Below, one piece after another: positions 44,868 through 53,020 of a stretch of 64,000 bases of DNA. The translations under genes were made by a program, and so were the position numbers. This stretch comes from JBCDCE01 sp039182515 (lineage in GTDB: Bacteria; Pseudomonadota; Alphaproteobacteria; Rhodobacterales; Rhodobacteraceae): contig JBCDCE010000004.1 in NCBI GenBank assembly GCA_039182515.1, positions 1 through 64,000 on the forward strand, read 5' to 3'. Within the stretch, counting starts at the first letter, position 1. The number at the start of each line of letters is the position of its first letter. Under the pieces are notes generated by a model. It did not search any database, was not told where the DNA came from, and saw nothing but the letters and a program-made list of their open reading frames with translations.

Positions 44868-45241
44868 AGTGTAGCCACGCGCTCGAATGCGTCGCGATTC
44901 TTCCAAATGAGCGCGAGGCCCACAGCGATTTCTACAACAAAGAACACCCATTTGAGCTCGGATGTGCCGTCAAAAATCAACGACGTGCCGCGCCCTAGAG
45001 CCGCAAATGTCCACGCAATGCCCATCATTAAATAGGCTTGCGGGGTGCTGATCACCAAAGCGCCCACACCCAACCCCACGAACAACGCACCAGACGCAGC
45101 CCGAATTTCGGACATTCCCATATTTGTGCCTTCCAAGGGGCTGAGCCTTAGGGTTTCCATCACATAGCTGGGAGAGATCCAGCCAATGAGCCCCAAAGCA
45201 ATGGACAAAAGCGCGAGCGCTGGGTTCAAATAAGCGGTCAT
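44864..45241 (-). CDS. DUF4345-type membrane protein
   Basis: 125 aa from ATG 45241, preceded by aggaaag. Four hydrophobic helices; contains MGMSEIRAASGALFVGLGVG, typical of DUF4345 proteins (E-R-A/xYGG-type motif in the second helix). Function unknown. It runs convergent to the small peptide frame at 44778. Confidence 0.78.
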   Translation of the reverse strand: MTAYLNPALALLSIALGLIGWISPSYVMETLRLSPLEGTNMGMSEIRAASGALFVGLGVGALVISTPQAYLMMGIAWTFAALGRGTSLIFDGTSELKWVFFVVEIAVGLALIWKNRDAFERVATL

Positions 45242-45324
45242 GGCGGGATCTTTCCTAAAACGTGTCTCAAGGCCTTTCCCAACATACGGTTCACACCAAG
45301 GCTTGGATGCAATTGCCAATTCCG

Positions 45325-45425
45325 TAGCGTTTGACGAAATACCTGAGACCTCGCGTATCAGCTAACGCGTTGAAACCAAAGGTTTCAGGCGGCGTTGGGT
45401 GATTCAGGTTTTTCGCAGAGCGCTT
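45325..45425. repeat. Interspersed repeat, copy A
   Basis: About 100 bp, roughly 80% identical to copy B at 47681-47782. The conserved core holds tatcagctaacgcgttgaaa, then cca[a/g]aggtttcagg and a gcgtt arm, so it can form a hairpin (aacgc..gaaacc / ggtttc..gcgtt). The copies flank the ABC permease and CPCC genes in direct orientation. Confidence 0.75.
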
Positions 45426-45517
45426 TAGCGCATTTCTTGACTCACTTGGTCGGATCGCCCACACCGAGCCGTTCCAATCGTGAGCGCCGCATCAGCGCGG
45501 CAAGAAAAGGGGGCAGA

Positions 45518-47170
45518 GTGAAGCGCGGCAACCTGAAAAAAGGTCCAGCGACCACAGGCTACGGGCTTTTCGCTCTCACGGGCGTTATGCTCGCGTTCTT
45601 TGTTTTGCCGCACCTCGGCGTGCTTTTGGCGGCCTTTGCCGGGTCCTTTGAGACCCTGGCCCATCTCCTTGAAACGGTGCTCTGGGGCTATGCCTTCAAT
45701 ACGGCACAACTGGTGCTTTGGGTGGGCCTAGGCACGTTTTTGATCGGGACAGGCGCCGCGTGGCTTGTCACGATGACAGAGTTTCCGCTTAGGCGGTTTC
45801 TTGAAGTCGCCTTGGTTCTGCCGCTCGCCTTTCCGGCTTATGTTTTGGCCTATGCCTACACGGATCTATTAGACCATCCGGGCGTGGTTCAAACGAGCCT
45901 ACGCACCCTCATGGACTGGGGCCCTCGCGACTATTGGTTCCCGGAAGTGCGCTCGTTGGGCGGGGCCGCTTTGATGCTGACTTTGGTGCTCTATCCCTAT
46001 GTTTATCTGCTCGCGCGTGCGGCCTTTTTGGCTCAGAACGCCACCACGTTTCAGGCCGCACGGGCGCTCGGCAAAGGCCCTTGGAGCGCGTTTTTGACCG
46101 TGTCTTTGCCCATGGCGCGCCCAGCCATCGCCGCAGGCGTGCTTTTGGCCACAATGGAGACCATCGCGGATTTCGGCACGGTAGCTTTCTTTAGCGTTCA
46201 AACCTTCGCCACGGGCATCTACACAAGCTGGTTTTCTCTGGGCGACCGAGCAGGGGCCGCGCAACTGTCTCTGGGGCTCTTGAGTTTTGCACTCATCCTG
46301 GCGGTCCTGGAGCGCACAACCCGAACGGCAGGGCGCTACAACGGGGGGCACCGCTTTGAGAGCATGACCCGCATGCCGTTGCGCGGTGGCACGGCGCTGG
46401 TGGCTTGCCTTGCCTGCGCGCTGCCTGTGATCTTTGGCGTGGTGGTGCCCGTGATCAGCCTTTTCAGCCTCGCGCAAGGGTCCGAGCAAGACATTTTCAG
46501 CTCCCGGTATTTGGGGTTTGTACGCAACTCTTTGGTCCTGTCCGGCATCGCAGCGGCGCTAACTGTCTGCGTCGCGGTGATTTTGGGGAGTGTGGCACGT
46601 ACAAAGCCAGGGGCCTGGACGCGCTTTGTCGTGATCATCGCACGTCTCGGTTACGCCGTGCCGGGGGGTGTGATTGCTGTGGGGCTCTTGGTGCCATTTG
46701 CAGCCTTCGACAATGCGTTTGATGCGTGGATGGAAACGCAGTTTGGGATCTCAACGGGGCTGCTCATTACAGGGTCAATCTGGGTGCTCGTGGCGGCTTA
46801 TTTGATCCGCTTTGCTGCCGCAGCCTTGGGCGCTTATGAGGGCGGTATTGCGGGCGTGAGCCCAAATATGGATGCAGCCTCCCGGGTGCTTGGCCAAGGC
46901 CTTTGGGGCACCGTGCGCCGCGTGCATATCCCGATTTTGTCCCCGTCACTTCTGACAGCACTTTTGATCGTCTTTGTCGATGTGATGAAAGAACTGCCCG
47001 CCACGCTGATCATGCGCCCGTTCAACTACGACACACTCGCAGTGCAAGCCTTCCGCCTAGCCTCTGACGAGCGCCTGAAAGGCGCCGCGGTCCCGAGCCT
47101 CATGATCGCAGGGATCGGCTTGTTGCCGGTTATTTTACTCTGCCGCCGGGTCGCGCATCGCAAAGCATAG
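45518..47170 (+). CDS. Iron(III)-type ABC transporter permease, fused double domain
   Basis: 550 aa from GTG 45518. Two BPD_transp_1 halves, each with an EAA loop: ARALGKGPWSAFLTVSLPMA (about residue 185) and ASRVLGQGLWGTVRRVHIPI (about residue 455). About twelve membrane helices. Fused permeases of this kind belong to FbpB/AfuB ferric iron importers. No ATPase or binding-protein gene adjoins, so partners lie elsewhere. The frame is open upstream to 45395 but that part overlaps the repeat. Confidence 0.9.
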   Translation: MKRGNLKKGPATTGYGLFALTGVMLAFFVLPHLGVLLAAFAGSFETLAHLLETVLWGYAFNTAQLVLWVGLGTFLIGTGAAWLVTMTEFPLRRFLEVALVLPLAFPAYVLAYAYTDLLDHPGVVQTSLRTLMDWGPRDYWFPEVRSLGGAALMLTLVLYPYVYLLARAAFLAQNATTFQAARALGKGPWSAFLTVSLPMARPAIAAGVLLATMETIADFGTVAFFSVQTFATGIYTSWFSLGDRAGAAQLSLGLLSFALILAVLERTTRTAGRYNGGHRFESMTRMPLRGGTALVACLACALPVIFGVVVPVISLFSLAQGSEQDIFSSRYLGFVRNSLVLSGIAAALTVCVAVILGSVARTKPGAWTRFVVIIARLGYAVPGGVIAVGLLVPFAAFDNAFDAWMETQFGISTGLLITGSIWVLVAAYLIRFAAAALGAYEGGIAGVSPNMDAASRVLGQGLWGTVRRVHIPILSPSLLTALLIVFVDVMKELPATLIMRPFNYDTLAVQAFRLASDERLKGAAVPSLMIAGIGLLPVILLCRRVAHRKA

Positions 47171-47239
47171 CGAGCTTTAAAGCGCTAAGCGGAAAAAGCT
47201 GCCGTTGAACTTCAACTTCGTTGTCCGCATGGTTTGGGC

Positions 47240-47587
47240 ATGGATCATGCTTCTCTTCCCTGCCCATGTTGTGGCTTTCCAACTCTATCAGAACGTGGGG
47301 GGTATGAAATTTGTGCGATTTGCTGGTGGGAAGACGACGGACAGGACGACGAGAGTGCTGATGAGGTATGGGGTGGGCCCAATGGCAAGTATTCATTGTC
47401 AAAAGCACGGAAGAACTTTGAAGATCATGGACACAAGTATGACATTGGCCAAGGCATAGAAATAGTCGAGAACGTTAGGCCAGGGCGGCTAAACCTGCTC
47501 CGATATGTTTTTGCGGTCAGGAATGGGGTCGAGTTGGATCAAGCTGAGCTTGACCGTTTGATCGAGCAGGAACAATTGGAGCTATAA
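47240..47587 (+). CDS. CPCC-family cysteine-rich protein
   Basis: 115 aa from ATG 47240 (a TTG at 47234 is possible). LPCPCCGFPTLSERGGYEIC and AICWWEDDGQDDE carry the CPCC signature with two zinc-ribbon-like Cys pairs, followed by NGKYSLSKARKNFEDHG. Members of this family occur as single genes and, according to comparative studies of polymorphic toxins, as immunity-associated proteins. No toxin gene is seen nearby. It lies between the two copies of the 100-bp repeat. Confidence 0.85.
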   Translation: MDHASLPCPCCGFPTLSERGGYEICAICWWEDDGQDDESADEVWGGPNGKYSLSKARKNFEDHGHKYDIGQGIEIVENVRPGRLNLLRYVFAVRNGVELDQAELDRLIEQEQLEL

Positions 47588-47999
47588 CAATTGGAGTGAC
47601 AACACTGGCAATTATGGGCTATTTTTCCTCTTTCGTGGCAGAGTTTACTGATGTCCGTTTGCCCACTTGCAGCCTACCTATAACGTTTAAAGAATTACCT
47701 GAGACGTCCAGTATCAGCTAACGCGTTGAAACCAAGGGTTTCAGGCAGCGTTAGATGAGTCAGGATTTTCGCATAATGCTTTCGGTGTGAAACGCCAAAA
47801 AGACCATAAGCAAGCCGAGGGCGCCGGTCCAACACCTGCCCGTCACCTGCTAACTCGAGGCGGGCTGGTGTTTTGGCCTTTGTTGCGCACAGAATTTCTA
47901 TGGATTGTGCTTGGCAGCCATAAAGCTCGCCGAAGTATCTTCAAAATACCACCCCTCGAGCAAGTGTTGGAGCGGCTCGGGTGCGCTTTGCATCCCGTC
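47588..47999. other. Repeat-bearing gap between CPCC and SUKH genes
   Basis: About 410 bp. It contains a segment at 47619-47677 resembling 48767-48825 (about 78% over the first 37 bases) and repeat copy B at 47681-47782. A plus-strand frame from 47787 has no recognisable content and overlaps the SUKH gene antisense. No other gene is supported. Confidence 0.5.
47681..47782. repeat. Interspersed repeat, copy B
   Basis: Second copy of the repeat at 45325-45425, same orientation, about 80% identical, including the tatcagctaacgcgttgaaa core and the hairpin. Flanked by accessory genes; no transposase is associated. Confidence 0.75.
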
Positions 48000-48677
48000 C
48001 TAAAGACTTTCAGGTACACTAAACCCAATCAATTTTTGAAAACGTTGAGCAGCTTTGCCGACTGGACTAATTTCCGACGCCTGGTGGTCATAAAATGGGA
48101 GCCATTGCCAGTCCTCGCCCCCGACACCCCCGATCAAGGTCCAATTTCGAATGAGGTTCTCGAACGAACTCGCCATTCTCAATCCGTGTCCCTCGCCATC
48201 GTCATGGCTGAGGTAGACAATTGCCCCGAAGTTCTTTTCGGATAAATCAATTGACAAATAGTCTCCGTTGCCAACCTCGTAAAAGGCCAGCTTGTCGTGC
48301 CAATGGATATCGTAAGGGTTTTGCGGATTTGGAAAAACCTTTCGCACCCAATCTTTGCGGCCTTCTTCAAAGTCAACTAACCAGTCTAGTGACCAGTGAA
48401 TGTGGCCACAAAAGATGCCCTTGAACTCTTCGGGAAGCTGAAGACTTTCTGGCAAGGACCAGCGGAATGAGACATTTTTTGAGAAAGTCAAAAGAACCTT
48501 TTTGAAGTTTTCTGGCAGCTCATGTCCTAGGCTGCTTTCAACTTTTTCTACCGCGTCGAGCGAAGCTGGCGGATCTATGAGTAGTTCTGTGCCATTGCCC
48601 CCAAGTTTCTCGATGGCAGCAATGGTATTCGCCCACTGTTCCTCAACTTTATCACGACGGATCACCGGGAGCTCCAA
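48000..48677 (-). CDS. SMI1/KNR4 (SUKH) family protein
   Basis: 225 aa. The SUKH signature is visible: PASLDAVEKVESSLGHELPE then NFKKVLLTFS near the N-terminus, LVDFEEGRKDWVRKVF in the middle and VGNGDYLSIDLSEKNFGAIV with YLSHD near residue 140. Bacterial SUKH proteins are mostly immunity proteins against contact-dependent or secreted toxins, but solitary ones are frequent. No toxin gene adjoins. Base use seems more A/T-rich than neighbouring core genes. Confidence 0.85.
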   Translation of the reverse strand: MELPVIRRDKVEEQWANTIAAIEKLGGNGTELLIDPPASLDAVEKVESSLGHELPENFKKVLLTFSKNVSFRWSLPESLQLPEEFKGIFCGHIHWSLDWLVDFEEGRKDWVRKVFPNPQNPYDIHWHDKLAFYEVGNGDYLSIDLSEKNFGAIVYLSHDDGEGHGLRMASSFENLIRNWTLIGGVGGEDWQWLPFYDHQASEISPVGKAAQRFQKLIGFSVPESL

Positions 48678-48987
48678 AGCTAGCGTGTAAGAATAAGAGT
48701 GTTACCATTTAGCTTTGATTTCACAAATCGGTCGTTTGGAAAGATATAAGCATCCCTTGGAATGGACTCTTTTTCCTCTCTCGCCGCACAGTCTACCGAG
48801 GTCGTTTTGCTGTATGGCAGTCCACTTTTGGTCAGGGATTCGACAGTGAGTAGAACGTCTGCGGGGCAATATGCCGAGATTATCGAGAAAGTGACGTGAC
48901 GTAGCTCGGTGAATTGATGAGGCCGAAAGATCTGTTTTTATTTGTCAAACGCGCTCTGAGGTGCGAGCACACGCGCAGGGGACAAAT
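48678..48987. other. Gap with second copy of a short repeat
   Basis: 310 bp before the DUF2182 gene. It contains 48767-48825, related to 47619-47677. No gene is supported. The agggga at 48976-48981 is the ribosome site for the DUF2182 start. Confidence 0.5.
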
Positions 48988-49755
48988 ATGAATGGATGGG
49001 CTGCCATGATGTCAAAAATTCCAATGCGCGCCGTGCTTTGGCTTGGGTTTTTCGCGATCATTCTCTTGGCTTGGGCTTGGATGTTCATGATGGCACGCAT
49101 GTCCGGCGTGGACGTTTTGGGGCGTGTGGTCGGCATGAATATGATGCCCATGGAGACCTTCGGCACCCTCTTTCCGATGTGGGCCATCATGATGGCGGCC
49201 ATGATGCTGCCCACGATGGTGCCCACACTGACGACATATGAGCAACTTATGGTCAGCGCAGATGGCACGCGGGCAGGCTGGCTTGGTGTTCTTTTGGGCT
49301 ATTTCATCGTTTGGGTCGGCTTTGGCGCTTTGATCACGGCCGTTCAGCTTGGATTTATGCAAACGGGCCTCGTGGATAGCCTCGGCATCGCCACCAATCC
49401 AATTTACGCCATTGGGCTGTTGATCATCGTTGGTGCGTTTCAATTCACCCGCGCAAAGGAAATTTGCCATGGGGTCTGTCACGCCCCGATGCATTATTTC
49501 TTGGGTCATTGGAAAACCGGCTTTGGCGGTGGATTGCGTATGGGTCTTGGCCTTGGGGCCTTCTGTGTCGGGTGCTGTTGGGGCTTTATGGCGCTTGGAT
49601 TTGTTGGGGGTGTCATGAGCCTTTTGTGGATGGGCTTGGCCACCTTTTTTATGGTGCTGGAAAAACTGCCCAGCATCGGACATCATGTCACCAAACCAAT
49701 TGGGATTGGCCTGATTGCAGCAGGGCTGCTTTGGGCCGCGGTTCTGGTCAGCTAG
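48988..49755 (+). CDS. DUF2182 membrane protein
   Basis: 255 aa from ATG 48988 (aggggac ahead). About six membrane helices. Very Met-rich: MMPMETFGTLFPMWAIMMAA and MMLPTMVPTL, with Cys/His in KEICHGVCHAPMHYFLGHW and CVGCCWGFMALG. These features underlie the family label of predicted metal-binding membrane protein. It is followed after 10 bp by the DUF1326 gene, its usual partner. Copper or another soft metal is a reasonable guess, not proven. Confidence 0.88.
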   Translation: MNGWAAMMSKIPMRAVLWLGFFAIILLAWAWMFMMARMSGVDVLGRVVGMNMMPMETFGTLFPMWAIMMAAMMLPTMVPTLTTYEQLMVSADGTRAGWLGVLLGYFIVWVGFGALITAVQLGFMQTGLVDSLGIATNPIYAIGLLIIVGAFQFTRAKEICHGVCHAPMHYFLGHWKTGFGGGLRMGLGLGAFCVGCCWGFMALGFVGGVMSLLWMGLATFFMVLEKLPSIGHHVTKPIGIGLIAAGLLWAAVLVS

Positions 49756-49765
49756 GGAGGCCCGC

Positions 49766-50476
49766 ATGGCAAAAACAATAGACAGACCCAGCTCAGATCG
49801 GCTTCCGGTCTCGCAACGCATCAATCAGCGCATGGAGAGCAATCCTGCGCGCCGCAAAATGCGCCCCACGGAATGGGCGATTAAAGGCGAGTTGTTCCTT
49901 AACTGCTCTTGCACGGTCTTTTGCCCTTGTGTGGTGAGCCTAGGCGCACATCCTCCAACCGAAGGTGACTGCAAAGCTTGGATGGCCATTGCCATTGATG
50001 AAGGCCATTTTGAAGGCGAGAGCCTAAGTGGCTTGAATGTTGGCCTCATGGTCGAAATCCCAGGCCGCATGGGCGAGGGCGACTGGCGCGTGGCCGCTTA
50101 CATTGACGAGCGCGCAAGCCAGAAAGCCTACAACGGTCTTCTGCAGATCTTCTCTGGGGCCGCTGGCGGCACCACGGGGCTCTTTACCTTCCTCGTTTCC
50201 ACCATCATCGGCGCAGAGCGCGAAAAGGTCGAGATCGTACGCGAGGGCAAGAAGCGTGGCCTCTACATCGGCAAGAAGATCCAAGGTGAGATCGAGATGA
50301 TCGACGGCGCGTCCCCTGATCATCCCGTGATGGTCACCAACTCCAAATATTGGATGGGCCCAGACATTATCGCGGCCAAAGGCCTGCGCTCCAAAGTGCG
50401 GGACTACGGCCGCGTGTGGGACTTCGGCGGCAAGTCTGCTGAAATCTGTCCGATTGATTGGAAGGGGCCAAAGTAG
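49766..50476 (+). CDS. DUF1326 protein
   Basis: 236 aa from ATG 49766 (gggagg ahead). Visible: WAIKGELFLNCSCTVFCPCV with the conserved CSC...CPC cysteines (about residue 52), then LSGLNVGLMVEIPGRMGEGD and IIGAEREKVEIVREGKKRG. DUF1326 and DUF2182 genes are habitual neighbours and may act together on a metal or thiol substrate. Function unknown. Confidence 0.9.
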   Translation: MAKTIDRPSSDRLPVSQRINQRMESNPARRKMRPTEWAIKGELFLNCSCTVFCPCVVSLGAHPPTEGDCKAWMAIAIDEGHFEGESLSGLNVGLMVEIPGRMGEGDWRVAAYIDERASQKAYNGLLQIFSGAAGGTTGLFTFLVSTIIGAEREKVEIVREGKKRGLYIGKKIQGEIEMIDGASPDHPVMVTNSKYWMGPDIIAAKGLRSKVRDYGRVWDFGGKSAEICPIDWKGPK

Positions 50477-50484
50477 GCCCCGCG

Positions 50485-50985
50485 ATGATCACAGCCGCGT
50501 ATTGCCAGATGATGGCCAAGTACAATGCTTGGCAAAATGCAGGGCTTCGCGCAGAGGTGGCGAAGCTCTCAGTTGATCAAGTAACAGCGCCGCGCGGCGT
50601 CTTTTTTGGCTCCCTTATGGGCACGCTCAACCATCTGCTCTGGGCCGATCAAATCTGGCTTGCCCGGTTTTTGCAGGAGGAGGGCCCTGGGCTTTCGATC
50701 CCTGAGAGCGTGAATATGCATAATAGCTTTGAGGCCTGGGAGGCCGACCGGATGCGCACCGATCCGCGTATCTCTGGTTGGGCGGAACAGGTCACAGACG
50801 CGGCACTGGGCGCGGATCTTACCTGGCATTCAGGTGCCGCAGGGCGCGAGGTGACCAAACCCATGGCACTCTGCGTCACCCATTTCTTCAACCACCAAAC
50901 CCACCACCGGGGTCAGATACATGCGATGCTCACGCAGTCTGAGTTGACCCCTCAGGACACAGATCTCTTCTTATTGCCTGAGTAG
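50485..50985 (+). CDS. DinB-family protein
   Basis: 166 aa from ATG 50485, eight bases after the DUF1326 stop. A four-helix bundle with the metal-binding His triad: H in MGTLNHLLWADQIWLARFL, and two in FFNHQTHHRGQIHAML. DinB/YfiT-fold proteins include metal-dependent thiol transferases. Clustering with DUF2182/DUF1326 suggests a thiol- or metal-related job. Confidence 0.92.
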   Translation: MITAAYCQMMAKYNAWQNAGLRAEVAKLSVDQVTAPRGVFFGSLMGTLNHLLWADQIWLARFLQEEGPGLSIPESVNMHNSFEAWEADRMRTDPRISGWAEQVTDAALGADLTWHSGAAGREVTKPMALCVTHFFNHQTHHRGQIHAMLTQSELTPQDTDLFLLPE

Positions 50986-50996
50986 ATCGAAAGAGC

Positions 50997-51025
50997 GTTT
51001 GGCCGAGCGCAGAGCCCGGCCAAAC
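50997..51025. terminator. Hairpin between convergent genes
   Basis: Perfect 9-bp stem gtttggccg/cggccaaac with an 11-base loop, between the DinB and BCCT stops. Only a weak T-rich run follows on the minus strand; probably a shared terminator or barrier. Confidence 0.6.
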
Positions 51026-51034
51026 CACGTAGCT

Positions 51035-52645
51035 TTACTTCATTTTCGCGCGTTCAGAGCGAAGAGCCAGCCATAGGCAGTAGCACATCACCAGCACAAC
51101 GAGCGTGAAGGGGATCCCCATGGAGACCGCTGCCCCTTGGAGCGCGGCCAGGCCGCCGCCTAAGAGAAGCGCGATCGCCACCAGTCCTTCAAGGGTGCAC
51201 CAGAACACGCGCTGGATCACAGGCGCGTTCATTTTGCCACCCGCAGTGATCGTGTCGATCACCAAGCTGCCGCTGTCGGAAGACGTCACAAAGAAGATCA
51301 CGATCAACAGAAGCGAGATCGGTGCCACGATGCCGTAGAGCGGTAGCTCTTTGAGGAAGCCAAAGAGCGCACCTTCGGGCTTATAGCTGTCGATCACCGT
51401 GGCGCGGACGCCTTCGGCACCGCCTGCGTTGAGCATATCAATTGCGGCACCTCCAAAAGTGGACATCCACAGGGCGCAAACAGCCGTTGGTGCGATCAAA
51501 GCGCAAAGCACAAACTCGCGGACCGTGCGGCCTTTGGAGATGCGCGCGATGAACATGCCCACGAACGGCGACCATGCAATCCACCAGGCCCAATAGAACG
51601 TCGTCCAGCCGTGGAAGAAGCTTGTGTCTTCACGTCCAAAGGGGTTCGAGAGCGCTGGCAAGGACACGATATAATCGGCCATCACGTTGAAATAGCGCCC
51701 AAAGGCTGTGCCCACACCCGTGACGATGATCACGAAGATAAAGAGCAGCACGGCCATAACCATGTTGATCTCGGAAAGCCGTTTTACGCCTTTGTCCATG
51801 CCGAGGCATACCGAGGCCAAAGCGATAAGCGTGATCCCGATGATGATCAGCACGGTCACTGTGTTTGAAGGCTCGATGCCTGCCACTTCGTTGAGACCAG
51901 CCGCCACCTGTTGAGCCCCAAGGCCCAGCGAGGTTGTCAGACCAAAGAGCGTGGCAAAGACCGCCAACGTGTCAATCGCGTGGCCCCACCAGCCCCAAAC
52001 GCGCTCGCCTAGGATCGGATAGAAGGCCGAACGCAGGGTCAGCGGTAACTTCAGGTTATAGCAAAAGATCGCAAGGCTCAGGCCCACGGCGGCATAAACC
52101 GCCCAGCCTTCGAGGCCCCAGTGGTGAATGGTGCCCACGATGCCCACGTATTCATTGCCAGGCAGTGTTGCATCACGCCCCAAGGGCGCTGCGTTTCCGC
52201 CTTCGGAGAAGTTGTAGTAAACCGGCTCCAAAACGCCAAAGAACAACAAGCCAATGCCGATGCCAGCCGCAAACATCATCGCGATCCAGCCCGCGTAGGA
52301 ATAATCCGGTTTGGCGTCTTTCCCGCCTATGCGCACCGAGCCCACAGGCAAAATGATCAAAACCAAACAGAAAAGCGTAATCGCATTTACCGACAGAACC
52401 AAAAACCAATCAAACGTGCTGGTGAGCCAAGGTCTAAGCCAGCCAAAAAACTCGGCCGTGGCTTCTTGGTTGGCCAATGCAATCAAGACAAAGCCAAATA
52501 TCACGACACTCGAAATCAAAAATACAGGGTTGTGGATGTCTAATCCGAGAGGGCGAATATTGTCTTGCCCCATCTCATAGTCGGTGCTGAATTCCATCGT
52601 TTCCGGTGGATTGACGACACCACTTGGGTCATCTGTCGATGCCAT
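51035..52645 (-). CDS. BCCT-family transporter, likely DMSP/betaine uptake
   Basis: 536 aa, twelve membrane helices. Signature region YWAWWIAWSPFVGMFIARIS (aromatic box of BCCT carriers) and GIGIGLLFFGVLEPVYYNF near residue 130; KPDYSYAGWIAMMFAAG in the first third. Start ATG 52645 has a strong aggagg site. It diverges from dmdA across 375 bp, making DMSP a probable substrate; glycine betaine or carnitine are alternatives. Confidence 0.93.
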   Translation of the reverse strand: MASTDDPSGVVNPPETMEFSTDYEMGQDNIRPLGLDIHNPVFLISSVVIFGFVLIALANQEATAEFFGWLRPWLTSTFDWFLVLSVNAITLFCLVLIILPVGSVRIGGKDAKPDYSYAGWIAMMFAAGIGIGLLFFGVLEPVYYNFSEGGNAAPLGRDATLPGNEYVGIVGTIHHWGLEGWAVYAAVGLSLAIFCYNLKLPLTLRSAFYPILGERVWGWWGHAIDTLAVFATLFGLTTSLGLGAQQVAAGLNEVAGIEPSNTVTVLIIIGITLIALASVCLGMDKGVKRLSEINMVMAVLLFIFVIIVTGVGTAFGRYFNVMADYIVSLPALSNPFGREDTSFFHGWTTFYWAWWIAWSPFVGMFIARISKGRTVREFVLCALIAPTAVCALWMSTFGGAAIDMLNAGGAEGVRATVIDSYKPEGALFGFLKELPLYGIVAPISLLLIVIFFVTSSDSGSLVIDTITAGGKMNAPVIQRVFWCTLEGLVAIALLLGGGLAALQGAAVSMGIPFTLVVLVMCYCLWLALRSERAKMK

Positions 52646-53020
52646 TGGGTTTCCTCCTATGTGGCGCTTATTGGCGCGCAGGGCGCTCGTTAACCGCGCT
52701 TTAATACCTTAGCCTCGTCGCAATTTGGTGCGGCTGTCAAATTTTATTGCAAAAGATGAATATTTGCCGTGAATTTTCACGCGCGAGCGGGGAATTGCTG
52801 TGAAATTGGGGGCCCGCACATCCAATGACTAAAAAAATATCTTCGGAAATCCCAAAGCTCTCGGCTTCGTCTAAAATTCGAAGCGAATTATGTCGGTTTC
52901 AAACCTCGCTTGACGCAATCTCACTTGCGACGCTTGAAAGCTGCCGGAATATGCGCCCTCTGGACGCGCCTTGGGGACAAAAGGGCGTGGTCTAGGCCGG
53001 TCAGTTTTGGGGAGAAAGCC
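52646..53020. promoter_or_regulatory. Divergent control region, BCCT / dmdA
   Basis: 375 bp with no supported gene, so it must carry promoters for both directions. A repeated element is visible at 52910-52940: gcttgacgc and, 18 bases on, gcgacgcttg, which could be operator half-sites. gggga at 53010 is the ribosome site of dmdA. No known regulator motif is assigned. Confidence 0.45.

Noticed and set aside
47787..48245. 152-codon frame antisense to the SUKH gene
   Set aside because: The SUKH gene on the other strand has a clear family signature; this frame has none.
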